The notes below the pieces were generated by a model, which made no database searches, had not been told where the DNA came from, and saw nothing but the letters and a program-made list of their open reading frames with translations. A stretch of 64,000 bases of DNA from Rhizobiales bacterium GAS188. GTDB taxonomy: Bacteria; Pseudomonadota; Alphaproteobacteria; Rhizobiales; Beijerinckiaceae. The stretch spans positions 4,092,001 to 4,156,000 of the forward strand of contig FNSS01000001.1 of the NCBI GenBank assembly GCA_900104855.1, given 5' to 3'. A program made the translations under genes and the position numbers. How positions within the stretch are numbered: the first letter of the stretch is position 1; each line of letters opens with the position of its first letter. Positions 1-9,351 of this stretch are shown here, one piece after another.

Positions 1-321
1 GAGCCTCGTGGATTTGGGGGCGGCGGCGAGCAGCGCCGGGGTTAGATCCGTGCCGTGGGGGTTGTCCGGGAAGGGCGCGCCGTAGAGCAGCTTCGAGGCG
101 ATGTCGAGGCCGACACCGTCATTGAGCACCAGGAAATCGTCGAGCAGCCGCGTGCCTTCGGACGTGCCTGTGAGCACGGTCAGGAGATTGGCATTGGCGA
201 AGGCGACGCGCGTCGGCCGCCGCGCCGCGAGCTCGCCGAGCAGGAAGGCGATCGCCGCGCCGCTTGTACAGATCGCGACCTTGGCGCCCAATATGTCGCG
301 CGTCGGGAAGAAACTGGCCAT
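1..321 (-). CDS. WecG/TagA/CpsF-family glycosyltransferase, 3' part cut by window edge
   Basis: Partial gene running off the left edge; 107 codons are visible from the N-terminus. The translation has the hallmark of this family: a segment VLNDGVGLDIASKLLYG followed by a GTD motif at about residues 68-98, preceded by a FANANLL strand. Family members transfer a sugar (for example N-acetylmannosamine) to a lipid-linked acceptor in the cytoplasm for surface polysaccharide synthesis. The ATG at 319-321 has no clear ribosome binding site; an in-frame GTG at 361-363 is an alternative start. The family identity is fairly sure; the substrate is unknown. Confidence 0.7.
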   Translation of the reverse strand, partial: MASFFPTRDILGAKVAICTSGAAIAFLLGELAARRPTRVAFANANLLTVLTGTSEGTRLLDDFLVLNDGVGLDIASKLLYGAPFPDNPHGTDLTPALLAAAPKSTRL

Positions 322-402
322 GGAATCGGGCTCGGCGGGATTGAGTCGCGGCCAATCTGGCACAGCTTCCCTAACGCCGTCCTGCGGGCCGATGCGCGGG
401 CT

Positions 403-572
403 GGGACCGCGGGCGTCCCGCCCGCCCTTACGAATGGCGGGGCCTCCACGCCGGGAAGAAGGGCGACCACCCGGGACCGCGGGCGTCCCGCCAGGCGTCC
501 CGCCCGCCCTTACGAATGGCGAGGCCTCCACGCCGGGAAGAAGAGCGACCGAGACGGTCGCGGTCCCAGGGC
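403..572. repeat. Dispersed GGGACCGC repeat, locus 1 (two tandem copies)
   Basis: Two copies in tandem. The first (403-472) lacks its end; the second (473-572) is complete and carries a small internal duplication of GGCGTCCCGCCC. The element begins GGGACCGCGGGCGTCCCGCCC and ends GAGACGGTCGCGGTCCCAGGGC, so its ends are inverted (GGGACCGC/GCGGTCCC). Similar copies occur near 10.4, 25.0, 26.5 and 32.0 kb, always between genes. Confidence 0.85.
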
Positions 573-577
573 CCCCC

Positions 578-1615
578 TCACCGGCCGGCGATCAGCGCCC
601 CCTGGCGTTCTCCAGCAGCGCCGTCGTGGCTGAGCTCGCTCTTGAGCCCGGCCAGGATCTCATAGGAGCGCAGCCGCGCCGCGTGGTCATAGATCGCGGA
701 GGCGACCATCAGTTCATCGGCCTGCGTGTCCTTGAGTAGCCTTTCGAGGCCGTGGCGGACCGTTTCGGGCGAGCCGACCACCGAGCAGCTGAGCATCCGC
801 GAGGCCTGCATCTTCTCGACGGGCGACCAATAGGTCTCGATATCGTCGATCGGCGGCTGCAGCCGGCCCCGCGTGCCGCGGAAGATGTTGGTGAAGCTCT
901 GCTGGGCCGAGGTGAACAGCCGGCGCGCCTCGACATCCGTGTCGGCCGCGATCACGTTGACGCCGATCATCGCATACGGTTTGGCGAGCTGCTCCGAAGG
1001 CTCGAATCTCGCCCGGTAGACTTCCAGCGCCTCCACCAGCGCATCGGGCGCGAAATGCGACGCGAAGGCGTAGGGAAGGCCGAGCATGGCGGCGAGCTGC
1101 GCCCCGAACAGGCTCGAGCCGAGGATCCAGAGCGGCACCTTCAGCCCGGTGCCGGGCACGGCCTGCACCACCTGGCCGGGCTGCAGGGGGCCGAGCAGCG
1201 CCTGCAACTCGAGCACGTCCTGAGGAAACCGGTCGGCAGTATCGGGATCGCGCCGCAGGGCCCGCAAGGTGCGCTGATCGGTGCCGGGCGCCCGGCCGAG
1301 GCCCAGATCGATGCGGCCGGGATAGAGCGATTCCAGCGTCCCGAACTGCTCGGCGATCACGATCGGCGCGTGATTGGGCAGCATGATGCCGCCGGCGCCG
1401 ACGCGGATGGTTTTCGTGCCGCCCGCCACATAGCCGATCACCACCGAGGTCGCGGCACTGGCGATGCCGACCATGTTGTGATGCTCGGCCAGCCAATAGC
1501 GCCGATAACCCCATTTTTCGGCATGCTGGGCGAGGTCGAGCGTGCGGCGCAGCGCATCGCCCGGCGTGTGGTCGGCCGGAACCGGGGCGAGGTCGAGAAC
1601 GGAGAATTCGGGCAC
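578..1615 (-). CDS. LLM-class flavin-dependent oxidoreductase (luciferase-like, YhbW type)
   Basis: A 345-residue single-domain TIM-barrel monooxygenase. The N-terminal LDLAPVP segment, the WLAEHHNM motif around residue 40, the [10 protein letters not shown] segment and the [11 protein letters not shown] motif match the luciferase-like group that includes E. coli YhbW. Such proteins use reduced FMN; the substrate cannot be read from sequence. The open frame extends far upstream, but family homology begins at the GTG at 1613-1615, which is preceded by GGGAAAGA. It stands alone, with a dispersed repeat downstream and a palindromic repeat upstream. Confidence 0.85.
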   Translation of the reverse strand: MPEFSVLDLAPVPADHTPGDALRRTLDLAQHAEKWGYRRYWLAEHHNMVGIASAATSVVIGYVAGGTKTIRVGAGGIMLPNHAPIVIAEQFGTLESLYPGRIDLGLGRAPGTDQRTLRALRRDPDTADRFPQDVLELQALLGPLQPGQVVQAVPGTGLKVPLWILGSSLFGAQLAAMLGLPYAFASHFAPDALVEALEVYRARFEPSEQLAKPYAMIGVNVIAADTDVEARRLFTSAQQSFTNIFRGTRGRLQPPIDDIETYWSPVEKMQASRMLSCSVVGSPETVRHGLERLLKDTQADELMVASAIYDHAARLRSYEILAGLKSELSHDGAAGERQGALIAGR

Positions 1616-1756
1616 GGATCGTCTTTCCCAATGGGCCAAAATCGAAAGCGCTGCGTCTGTTCGCGGGAAGCGCCGGCAGGTGGACCGCCCCGCAAGAGAT
1701 CGGCATTCGAGGGCCGCCGCGCAAGGCTCGACGGCGCAACCCTCCCCGGCGCGCTT

Positions 1757-1896
1757 CCTTCTCCCGCTCTTTCGCGGGAGAAGGTGCCCGAACGTAGTGA
1801 GGGCGGATGAGGGACGCCGGTGAAGCGCTCGACCGCCCCTCATCCGCCTCGGCTTCGCCTCGGCACCTTCTCCCACCTCAAGTGGCGGGAGAAGGT
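1757..1896. repeat. Composite palindromic repeat (CCTTCTCCCGC family), copy 1
   Basis: It fills the middle of the 339-base gap 1616-1954. It contains two small hairpins (CTTCTCCCGC...GCGGGAGAAGG) enclosing a larger stem GGCGGATGAGGG/CCCCTCATCCGCC. The same element occurs inverted at 35098-35235. The rest of the gap holds nothing recognisable apart from the upstream region of the oligopeptidase gene. Confidence 0.85.
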
Positions 1897-1954
1897 AAGC
1901 ACACGAGCGGTGCCTGCTATAAGGCCTCCCGAACAGAACCAAGAGTGACCCGAT

Positions 1955-4000
1955 ATGCCGCAAGAAAATCCGCTGCTCGCCACTTGGTCGACGCCGTTCG
2001 GCGCGCCGCCTTTCGCCGCCATCCTGCCTGAGCATTTCCGCCCGGCCTTCGATGCGAGCCTTGCGGCCCATGAAGACGAGGTGAAGCGGATCGCCGAGAG
2101 CCGTGATCCGCCGAGCTTTGCCAACACCATCGATGCGCTGGAGCTGAGCGGCAGGACGCTGCGCCAGGTGTCCTCGGTGTTCTTCAACCTCGCCGGCGCC
2201 GACACCAATGACGCGCTCGAGGCCATCCAGCGCGAGGTGGCGCCGCTGCTCGCCCGCCACCGCAATCGCATCTACCTCGATGATCAGCTCTTCCGGCGCG
2301 TCGAGACGTTGTGGGGCCGGCGCGATGCGCTCGGCCTCACGGACGAGCAGGCGCGGGTGCTCGAGCGCTACCGCACCGCCTTCCTGCGCGCCGGCGCCGG
2401 CAAGCCCGACGAGGTCAAGGCGCGCCTCTCGGCGATCGCCGAACGCCTGGCGAGCCTCGGCACGCGTTTCGGCCAGAACGTGCTCGCCGATGAGCGTGCC
2501 TGGACGCTGCCGCTCGAAAGCGAAGAGGACCTTGCCGGCCTGCCCGGTTTCCTGCGCGACGCAGCCGCCCGCACCGCGGCGGATCGTGGCCTGAAGGCCG
2601 GCCACGCGGTGACCTTGTCGCGTTCCCTCATCGAACCGTTCCTGCAATTCTCGACGCGCCGCGATCTGCGCGAGAAGGCCTTCAAGGCCTGGATCGCGCG
2701 CGGCGAAGCGGGTGAGACCGATAACCGCGCCATCATCACCGAGACCATGGCGCTACGTGCCGAGAGCGCGGCGCTCCTCGGCTATGAGAGCTTCGCGCAT
2801 TACCGCCTCGCCGATTCGATGGCGAAGACGCCGCATGCGGCGATCGATCTCCTCACCTCCGTCTGGGAGCCGGCCCGCGCCCAGGCCCTGCGCGAGCGCG
2901 AGGCGCTGCAGGGGATGATCGGCGCCGAGGGCGGCAATTTCGAGATCGAAGCCTGGGATTGGCGCTTCTATTCGGAAAAGCGGTGCAAGGCCGAGTTCGA
3001 TCTCGATGAGAGCGAGCTCAAGCCTTATCTGCAGCTCGACCGCATGATCGCTGCCGCCTTCGACACGGCGCAACGCCTGTTCGGCCTGCGCTTCACGGAG
3101 CGCCAGGACGTCGCGACCTATCATCAAGATGTGCGCGTCTTCGAGGTCACCGACGCGGCGGGCCGGCATGTCGGCCTGTTCCTCGGGGATTATTTCGCCC
3201 GCGCCTCGAAACGCAGCGGCGCCTGGATGAGCGCCTATCGCAACCAGGAGAAGCTCGGCGGCGAGACGCGGCCGATCATCGTCAACGTCATGAATTTCCA
3301 GAAGGCGGATGGCGGCAAGCCGGCGCTCCTCTCCTTCGACGATGCCCGCACGCTGTTCCACGAATTCGGCCATGGGCTGCACGGCCTGCTCTCCGACGTC
3401 ACCTATCCGCTGATCTCCGGGACCAATGTGGTGCGCGATTTCGTCGAGTTTCCTTCGCAGCTCTACGAGCACTGGCTCGAGCGTCCCGAGGTGCTGCAGC
3501 GCTTCGCCACTCATTATCAGAGCGGCGAGCCGATGCCGGAGGCCTTGTTGCGCCGGCTGCTCGCGAGCCGCAATTTCAACCAGGGCTTCGCCACCGTGGA
3601 ATTCGTCTCCTCGGCGCTGGTCGATATCCGCATGCATCTCGACGGCCAGCCGGGCGCGCTCGATCCGGACCTGTTCGAGAAGACACTGCTTGCCGAGATC
3701 GGCATGCCGGGCGCCATGGTGATGCGCCATCGCCCGCCGCATTTCCAGCACGTGTTCTCGGGCGACGGCTATTCCTCGGCCTATTACAGCTATCTCTGGT
3801 CGGAAGTGCTCGATGCCGACGGCTTCGACGCTTTCGAGGAGGCCCATGACGTCTTCGATCCGGCGGTCGCGGCGAGGCTGCGCGATTTCGTTTACGCGGC
3901 CGGCAACCGACGCGATCCGGGCGATGCCTATCGGGCTTTCCGCGGTCGCGACCCCGACCCCAAGGCTCTGCTCAGGAAGCGCGGTTTTGCGGAGGCGTGA
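1955..4000 (+). CDS. dcp: M3-family zinc oligopeptidase / peptidyl-dipeptidase Dcp
   Basis: A 681-residue cytoplasmic metallopeptidase of normal family length. The zinc site HEFGH is at residues 469-473 and the third ligand Glu498 lies in FVEFPSQ, the spacing expected for clan MA(E) family M3. The N-terminal ENPLL...PFGAPPF segment resembles Dcp/PrlC proteins of alphaproteobacteria, which cleave short peptides left by ATP-dependent proteases. No signal peptide is visible, and the gene is monocistronic between two repeat elements. Dcp is preferred over oligopeptidase A by overall resemblance only; M3 membership itself is secure. Confidence 0.85.
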   Translation: MPQENPLLATWSTPFGAPPFAAILPEHFRPAFDASLAAHEDEVKRIAESRDPPSFANTIDALELSGRTLRQVSSVFFNLAGADTNDALEAIQREVAPLLARHRNRIYLDDQLFRRVETLWGRRDALGLTDEQARVLERYRTAFLRAGAGKPDEVKARLSAIAERLASLGTRFGQNVLADERAWTLPLESEEDLAGLPGFLRDAAARTAADRGLKAGHAVTLSRSLIEPFLQFSTRRDLREKAFKAWIARGEAGETDNRAIITETMALRAESAALLGYESFAHYRLADSMAKTPHAAIDLLTSVWEPARAQALREREALQGMIGAEGGNFEIEAWDWRFYSEKRCKAEFDLDESELKPYLQLDRMIAAAFDTAQRLFGLRFTERQDVATYHQDVRVFEVTDAAGRHVGLFLGDYFARASKRSGAWMSAYRNQEKLGGETRPIIVNVMNFQKADGGKPALLSFDDARTLFHEFGHGLHGLLSDVTYPLISGTNVVRDFVEFPSQLYEHWLERPEVLQRFATHYQSGEPMPEALLRRLLASRNFNQGFATVEFVSSALVDIRMHLDGQPGALDPDLFEKTLLAEIGMPGAMVMRHRPPHFQHVFSGDGYSSAYYSYLWSEVLDADGFDAFEEAHDVFDPAVAARLRDFVYAAGNRRDPGDAYRAFRGRDPDPKALLRKRGFAEA

Positions 4001-4015
4001 CCGGCGCAGGAGCGT

Positions 4016-4103
4016 CATGGCCGGGCTTGTCCCGGTCATCCATGCCTTCCTCAACCAGAAGCAAGATAAGACGTGGATGACCGGGCCAAGCCCGGTCATG
4101 ACG
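4016..4103. repeat. Intergenic long inverted repeat (CCGGGCTTG family)
   Basis: GGCCGGGCTTGTCCCGGTCATCCA is mirrored by TGGATGACCGGGCCAAGCCCGGTC after a spacer of about 30 bases. It sits between the convergent oligopeptidase and deacylase genes, where its transcript could fold into a hairpin and help end transcription. Only one copy was seen in this window. Confidence 0.75.
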
Positions 4104-4106
4104 TGT

Positions 4107-5036
4107 CTAAGCGTTGGTGATCGGCGTGCCGATCCCCAATAGAGCCTCGCCCTTGTTCACCGCGAGGCTGCTCAACTGGTAGAGCAGGAAGCCATCCTCC
4201 CTGGAACGGACCGTCTCGAGGACGGCGCCGAAGACATCCCGGATCTCGCCGAGCGCGTCGTCTTTGCCGACAGGCTGCGCGAGCTTGCGCTTCGGATACC
4301 ACAAGCCGTCCACACCCGCGGTCGCCACCCACATGGTGACGATCTGCGGCCGCGGCGCCGGCGCGACCGGGCCGGCGATCATGCCGAGATGCCGCAGGAC
4401 ACGCTCGATGCCGGCCGTCATCTCGGCGACGCTCTCATCGTCCCAGAGGCCGTTGCCGCTGACTTCGGCGATGATGCTCGGCACGCCGAGGCGGCCTGCC
4501 GTGTTGATCGTGTAACCTTCGCCCCCCGCCGCGACCGCAACCGGCAGGCCGAAGGCGACCGCCAGCGCTTTCGAGGCCTCGCTGCCATTGGGGAACAGCG
4601 AGAAGGGCAGGAGAGATTCGCTCAGATCGCCGCCATGCAGATCGAGATAGGCGTCGGCTTGCGGATAGACGCTCGAGACGAGCCAATGCGCCAGGCGCTC
4701 GCTCAGGCTGCCATCCGGCCTGCCGGGGAACATGCGGTTCAGGTTCTTTCCGTCCTGCGGCATCACATAGATGCTGCGCTTGCGAAAAGCCGACATGTTG
4801 AGGACCGGCAGGACGAGAATGCTCCCGGCCAATCCTTCCGGGGAGCGCTTCATGAGTCTCAGCGCCGCTTCGATCGAGCAATATTCCGAGCCGTGCACGC
4901 CCGCGGTGACCAGAAGGCGAGGCCCCGGTTTCTCGCCTTCGATCAGCCCGAAGGGGATCTCGATCCCGTCGATCGGCTTCACGGTGCCGTGCTCGCTGCG
5001 CTTATGCCCGGTTTTCAGGGGTGGAAGAACGTTCAT
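4107..5036 (-). CDS. Succinylglutamate desuccinylase/aspartoacylase-family deacylase
   Basis: A 309-residue zinc hydrolase of the M14-like AstE/AspA family. TAGVHGSE (about residues 45-52) supplies the first His and the Glu ligands, NLNRMFPG is the substrate-binding Asn-Arg segment, and DLHGG supplies the third zinc ligand. A C-terminal beta domain follows. Members remove acyl groups from N-acyl amino acids or cleave related amides. The ATG at 5034-5036 has GGAAGGGA upstream; a TTG at 5097-5099 is less likely. It is the last gene of the TetR/MFS/amidohydrolase operon, so it probably works on the same imported N-acylated compound or its product. Confidence 0.8.
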   Translation of the reverse strand: MNVLPPLKTGHKRSEHGTVKPIDGIEIPFGLIEGEKPGPRLLVTAGVHGSEYCSIEAALRLMKRSPEGLAGSILVLPVLNMSAFRKRSIYVMPQDGKNLNRMFPGRPDGSLSERLAHWLVSSVYPQADAYLDLHGGDLSESLLPFSLFPNGSEASKALAVAFGLPVAVAAGGEGYTINTAGRLGVPSIIAEVSGNGLWDDESVAEMTAGIERVLRHLGMIAGPVAPAPRPQIVTMWVATAGVDGLWYPKRKLAQPVGKDDALGEIRDVFGAVLETVRSREDGFLLYQLSSLAVNKGEALLGIGTPITNA

Positions 5037-5091
5037 CGCAGTCCCTTCCGTTTCCAATGAGCCTAAGAAAAGTGGCTCGAGCAGCAGAGGC

Positions 5092-6135
5092 TCAATCAAC
5101 CTGGCCCTCGAAGGCGCGCAGGAAGCTGCTCAGATAACCCCCGAGCGACGGGCTGAGATAACCGCCTTCCTGCACCAGGAGCGTCGGATATTTCAGTGCC
5201 GCGAGCTTGCGCCCGGCTTCGGCGAATCCCTTCTCGGTGATCTTGAAGGTGGCGATGGGATCGTGCTCGGCGGCGTCGAAGCCGAGCGAGATGACGAGGG
5301 CGCCTGGAGCGAAATCGCGGATGCGCGCGATGGCCGCGTCGATGGCCTCGATCCAGACCGGGTCGGGCGTGGCCCAGGGCAGCGGCTGGTTGAAATTGAG
5401 GCCCTTGCCGGCGCCTTCGCCGATCTCGTCCGCATGGCCGGCGTAATAGGGCGCGGAGAGGCGCGGATCGACATGGATCGATGCGACGAGCACATCCGGG
5501 CGCTCCCAGAAGATGTGCTGGGTTCCGTTGCAGTGATGTACATCGGTGTCGATGATGGCGACCTTGCCGTAGCGCTTCGTCAACTGCTCCGCCGCGATGG
5601 CGGCATTGTTGAGATAGCACACGCCGGTCATCAGATCGGGATAGGCATGATGCCCCGGCGGCCGGCACATGGCGTAGACAGCATTGGCGTAGGCAGGATT
5701 GCCCGAAGCGGCCAGAAGCTCCGCGCCATGCACCGCGACCTGGGCACTGGCGAACACCGCCTTCCAGGTGCCGTCGGTGATGGGGCAGGAGGTCGAGTTC
5801 GAATACCAGCCGAGCTCGCCGAGCAACTCCGTCGGCTTGCGGTGCATGCGGTGCGTCGGGTGGACATTCGGGATGACGACCGGGCCGTAATCAGGGTTCT
5901 CCATCCAGCGGCCATGCACCGTCTTCAGGAACTCGACATAGCCGCAATCATGGATCTCGGTGATCGCCGCCGCGCGGTTCAAGGGCGCCTCGACGATCTC
6001 ATGGCGACCCTGCCGGACGATATCGAGAAAGACCCGGTAGCGCTCGGCGCGATCGGGCTGCTCGATGAATTTTCCGGTACGAAAGACCTGCTCCGGATCA
6101 TGCAGGGCCTGATCCGGATGATGGACGACGAGCAT
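5092..6135 (-). CDS. Histone-deacetylase-family acetylpolyamine amidohydrolase
   Basis: A 347-residue arginase/deacetylase-fold hydrolase. Zinc ligands are Asp198, His200 (DTDVHH) and Asp287 (LGFDAAEHDP). The general-base histidines are His162-His163 in RPPGHHA, and the transition-state tyrosine is Tyr326 in EGGY. This register is three residues off the Mycoplana ramosa acetylpolyamine amidohydrolase numbering, which supports deacetylation of small amines rather than proteins. The glycine usual after the HH pair (HHGNGTQ) is Cys202 here. The gene lies 46 bases after the MFS gene and is followed by the aspartoacylase-like gene, suggesting a catabolic operon for an N-acetylated amine. Confidence 0.85.
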   Translation of the reverse strand: MLVVHHPDQALHDPEQVFRTGKFIEQPDRAERYRVFLDIVRQGRHEIVEAPLNRAAAITEIHDCGYVEFLKTVHGRWMENPDYGPVVIPNVHPTHRMHRKPTELLGELGWYSNSTSCPITDGTWKAVFASAQVAVHGAELLAASGNPAYANAVYAMCRPPGHHAYPDLMTGVCYLNNAAIAAEQLTKRYGKVAIIDTDVHHCNGTQHIFWERPDVLVASIHVDPRLSAPYYAGHADEIGEGAGKGLNFNQPLPWATPDPVWIEAIDAAIARIRDFAPGALVISLGFDAAEHDPIATFKITEKGFAEAGRKLAALKYPTLLVQEGGYLSPSLGGYLSSFLRAFEGQVD

Positions 6136-6181
6136 CGGGCGGTTTCTCTCGATCTTGCGGTTTCAAAATAAGCTCGGGCCG

Positions 6182-7501
6182 TCAGTCGAGCGACCGGCCG
6201 CGCGTTTCGGGGGTGAGGAAAATATGGGTCGCCAAGGTGATGGCGCAGACCAGCATCACATAGAGCGAGATATAGAGCGGTCCGCCGATCTCCTGCAGCC
6301 AGGTCGCGACCATGGGGGCGGTTCCGCCGAAGATCGCGGCACAGACCGCGTAAGGAATGCCGATGCCCGAGGTCCGCACCCGCGTCGGAAACAATTCCGC
6401 GAAGACCGTGCCGAGCACCGAATTGTTGAGCGAGACGAAGAGGGCGCCGACGATCGCCACGAAGGCGAAGGTCGCAAAGCTCAACGATGGTGTCGCGAGC
6501 AGCGACAGCAGCGGATAGGTGAACAGCAGGAAGCACACCGCCGCGCCGATGAGGAAGGGCTTGCGGCCGATCCGGTCCGAGATCGCGGCAAAGAGCGGCA
6601 CGCCGATGCAATAGGCGATGCTCGCCAGGATGCTGCCGACAAAACCGGATGTCCGGTCGAGACCGCCGACCAGATTGGCGTAGGTCGGCAGGAAGATCAT
6701 CCAGAGGTAATATTGCAGGCCGTTCATCTGCACGACGAAGACGATGAAGACTTCTTTCGGGAATTCCGCGATGGAGGCGAGGATGGAGGCGGCGCTGACT
6801 TGCTGCTTCACCCGGATCTTCTCGAAGGATGGCGTTTCCGCGAGGCCCGAGCGCAGATAGAGCCCGAAGAGCGACATCACGGCACCGAGCGCGAAGGGCA
6901 GGCGCCAGCCCCAGGAGGCGAGGTCCTCGGGCGTGAGGTATTTGGTCGTGAGACTCGATACCGCGGTTGCGACGAGCACCGCGATGCCGATCGAGAATTG
7001 CTGGGGCGAGGCCGCGAAGGCGCGGTTGCGGCTGCCGGCATGCTCGTTGAGGAAGGTGATGGCGATCTGGTATTCGCCGCCGGCCGAAAACCCCTGCAGC
7101 AGGCGCGCCGCCACGATGAGCAGCGGGGCGGCGACACCGATCTGGGCGTAGGTCGGGCAGAGCGCGATGGCGAGGCTGCCGATGCCGGCCATGATGATCG
7201 TGGCCGCCAGCATGTTCCGGCGGCCATATTTGTCGGCGAGCGGCGAGAGCACGAAGGCGCCGATCGGCCGCCCGATAAAGCCGATGGCGAAGGCCGAGAA
7301 GCTGGCGATCAGCGAAGCGGTCGGGCTTGCGGCCGGGAACATCTGGCTGGCGAAGATGCCGGCGAGAAAACCATAGATCGCCCAATCATACCATTCGACA
7401 AAATGGCCGACGGCGCCGCCGAGAAGGGTGCGGCCGCGCCCCGGTGCCGACACGACAGCTGAAGCTGCGGCTGCCGTGCTCAAAGCCATGCGTTCGCTCA
7501 T
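6182..7501 (-). CDS. MFS transporter, metabolite:H+ symporter (ProP/KgtP-like)
   Basis: A 439-residue inner-membrane protein with 12 predicted helices. Family marks are VEWYDWAIYGFLA in helix 1, LADKYGRRN in the loop between helices 2 and 3, LLQGFSAGGEY in helix 4, and a second half beginning with SDRIGRKPF. This is the pattern of the MHS group that imports organic acids, betaines and similar solutes with protons. The ATG at 7499-7501 has the strong site GGGGAGAAGAG upstream; the open frame upstream is not homologous. It lies 32 bases after the TetR gene with no room for a separate promoter, so co-transcription is likely. Confidence 0.85.
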   Translation of the reverse strand: MSERMALSTAAAASAVVSAPGRGRTLLGGAVGHFVEWYDWAIYGFLAGIFASQMFPAASPTASLIASFSAFAIGFIGRPIGAFVLSPLADKYGRRNMLAATIIMAGIGSLAIALCPTYAQIGVAAPLLIVAARLLQGFSAGGEYQIAITFLNEHAGSRNRAFAASPQQFSIGIAVLVATAVSSLTTKYLTPEDLASWGWRLPFALGAVMSLFGLYLRSGLAETPSFEKIRVKQQVSAASILASIAEFPKEVFIVFVVQMNGLQYYLWMIFLPTYANLVGGLDRTSGFVGSILASIAYCIGVPLFAAISDRIGRKPFLIGAAVCFLLFTYPLLSLLATPSLSFATFAFVAIVGALFVSLNNSVLGTVFAELFPTRVRTSGIGIPYAVCAAIFGGTAPMVATWLQEIGGPLYISLYVMLVCAITLATHIFLTPETRGRSLD

Positions 7502-7533
7502 GATCTCTTCTCCCCTTTGCCCCGTTGTTTCTG

Positions 7534-8163
7534 TCAACGCGTTTCGGTCTCGGCGGTGAGGCCGGCGAGCCTTTGGCTCATCATCTCGGCCAGCAATGTG
7601 AGGTTCTGCTCGAAATAGGCCGGGTCCTTGTCCAGGAACCGCTCGAGGCTGAGGCCGCGTATGGCGATGAGCATGAATTCGAACAGGGCGATCGTGGCGG
7701 GTCTCGCCGTTTCGGACAGGATTTGGCGCTCCACCCAAGGATGCAGCACGCTCTGCATGGTCTCGCCGCGATGGGCCACCACTTTGCGGTGCAGGGCCGG
7801 GTCGGCGCGCGTGCCGATGATGATCTCCCAGACCGCCCAATATTCCGGGTCGCCATAGGCTTCCCAGAGATGATCGACGAGGCTCGTCACGTCGATAGCG
7901 CCCTCGGGCGTGACATGGTGCTGCTGGTCGAGCCGCAGAAGCACGCGCTCGGATGCCTGGTCGAGCACGGCCATCATCAATTCATCCTTGGTGGCGAAGT
8001 GATGATGCAGCGCGCCCGTGGTCACGCCCGCGCGCTTGGCGATCATCGCGGTCGTCGTTCCCGAAAGGCCGGCTGTCTGCAGGAGCTCGGTCGTGGCGCG
8101 GATCAGGAGCGCGCGCGTCTCCGTGCTGCGATCCACCTGCTTGCGCCTGCCGCCTCGATACAT
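7534..8163 (-). CDS. TetR/AcrR-family transcriptional regulator
   Basis: A 209-residue regulator. The DNA-binding domain covers about residues 12-60 (TRALLIRATTELLQTAG...TTGALHHHFATKDEL), with the typical ALHHHF recognition helix and the LYYHF-like end. The C-terminal ligand domain is variable and does not tell the inducer. It is the first gene of a minus-strand operon with the MFS importer, amidohydrolase and deacylase. A 22-base palindrome 20 bases upstream of the start is a likely operator, implying autoregulation and control of the whole operon by the imported compound. Confidence 0.85.
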   Translation of the reverse strand: MYRGGRRKQVDRSTETRALLIRATTELLQTAGLSGTTTAMIAKRAGVTTGALHHHFATKDELMMAVLDQASERVLLRLDQQHHVTPEGAIDVTSLVDHLWEAYGDPEYWAVWEIIIGTRADPALHRKVVAHRGETMQSVLHPWVERQILSETARPATIALFEFMLIAIRGLSLERFLDKDPAYFEQNLTLLAEMMSQRLAGLTAETETR

Positions 8164-8182
8164 GCCCCGCCGGTCCCAATTA

Positions 8183-8204
8183 ACATACCTATCGATTGGT
8201 ATGT
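8183..8204. promoter_or_regulatory. Palindromic operator of the TetR operon
   Basis: ACATACC, an 8-base spacer TATCGATT, then GGTATGT: perfect 7-base inverted arms centred 30 bases upstream of the TetR start. TetR-family operators commonly have this form and position. Assignment to this TetR protein is inferred from adjacency. Confidence 0.7.
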
Positions 8205-8229
8205 AAGTTTGATGAGGCTGTCAAATTTT

Positions 8230-8359
8230 GACCCCCACCTCACCTCCCCCTGCAGGGGGAGGAAAACTGAGAGGCTTTCGCGATTCTATAGGAAGGGGCG
8301 TGCGGTTATCGTCATGCGGCCATCCTCCCCCAAGAAGGGGGAGGAATGAGGTGGGGGTC
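8230..8359. repeat. Intergenic inverted repeat with GACCCCCACCTCA ends
   Basis: GACCCCCACCTCA at 8230-8242 is matched by TGAGGTGGGGGTC at 8347-8359. Inner arms CCTCCCCC/GGGGGAGG strengthen the hairpin. It occupies most of the 255 bases between the TetR gene and the DUF2270 gene. No second copy was seen. Confidence 0.75.
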
Positions 8360-8418
8360 CAGCGCGTGCAGCCGTGAACGTGGAATTGGGCAAGGGTTTT
8401 GCCAGCGAGAGGCATCCC

Positions 8419-9147
8419 TCACACATGCACGTCGCCATAGGCGAGCTCGCCCTCCTCCTTGTAGTGGCGGAAGGCGATATAGGTCACCCAGCCATAGAAG
8501 ATGGCGACGGCCGGAACCACGAGCCAGCCGGGCAGCGGGCCGATCGCGGCATTGTCGAACCAAGCGGGCAGCGAAAAGCCGAGCTCGTCCTGGCCGGCCC
8601 CCGGCTGCAGCTTGGCCGAAGTGATCTTCAACAGCCAGGCCAGCAACAGGATCAGGAAGAGCCAGCAATAATTGCGCCGCAGGCGCCGCGACATGGCCTG
8701 GCTCAGGCTGATGCCGAAGCGAGGCCGCCGCAGATCCTCCCCCAAGGCTTGTGTCCAGCCCTTCTCGGGCTCGATTTCAGGCGACAGGACTTGCGCAAAA
8801 TAATTGCGTTCGAGCCGGCGGACGCGGTTGCGATAGACGTCGAAGAAGCGATAGCGACGCGATTCGATCACCAGCAGGAGCAGCACGAGGACCATGGCAA
8901 AGATCACGACGCCATGATGTGCGCTCGGCGTCGAGAGCGACACCGACAGCATGGCGCCGGCGACCGTGATCGCCCAGTTGGTGGTGTGATCGATGCGGTC
9001 TCGCCAGCCGGCCATGCGGGCGATCTCGGCGCGATGATAATGCGCCAGCAGCGTGATGAATTCGGACGGCGTGCTTGGAAAGACCGGTGCCGCAAGCTCC
9101 GGACGTGGCTGCGACTGCGCGCGCGGCTCGTTCTTCGTTTCCATCAT
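8419..9147 (-). CDS. DUF2270 family membrane protein
   Basis: A 242-residue protein with about four hydrophobic helices: residues 55-75 and 78-97 as a hairpin, about 160-175, and about 205-225. The segments HYHRAEIARMAGWRDRIDHTTNWA and FFDVYRNRVRRLERNYFA match the DUF2270 family, whose function is unknown. An SD of GGGAGGAAAC sits directly before the ATG at 9145-9147. It is probably a single-gene unit divergent from the MetX-like hydrolase gene. Confidence 0.75.
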   Translation of the reverse strand: MMETKNEPRAQSQPRPELAAPVFPSTPSEFITLLAHYHRAEIARMAGWRDRIDHTTNWAITVAGAMLSVSLSTPSAHHGVVIFAMVLVLLLLVIESRRYRFFDVYRNRVRRLERNYFAQVLSPEIEPEKGWTQALGEDLRRPRFGISLSQAMSRRLRRNYCWLFLILLLAWLLKITSAKLQPGAGQDELGFSLPAWFDNAAIGPLPGWLVVPAVAIFYGWVTYIAFRHYKEEGELAYGDVHV

Positions 9148-9351
9148 GTTTCCTCCCGCCGAAGGAGCGGTCGGCCAGCCTCATATCGTTCGACTGCCTC
9201 TGTCGGCGTCACGGGGCGTTCGATACTCTAGCCGATGCCTGACTGAAGGCGTAGCGCCCGTCCCGTACACACATAAGTGATGGCTTCGCCTGCACGAACA
9301 AGGTTACGAGGCTGCGCCGCCGCAACTAGGCAATCCGCGAGGACCGAAGAG

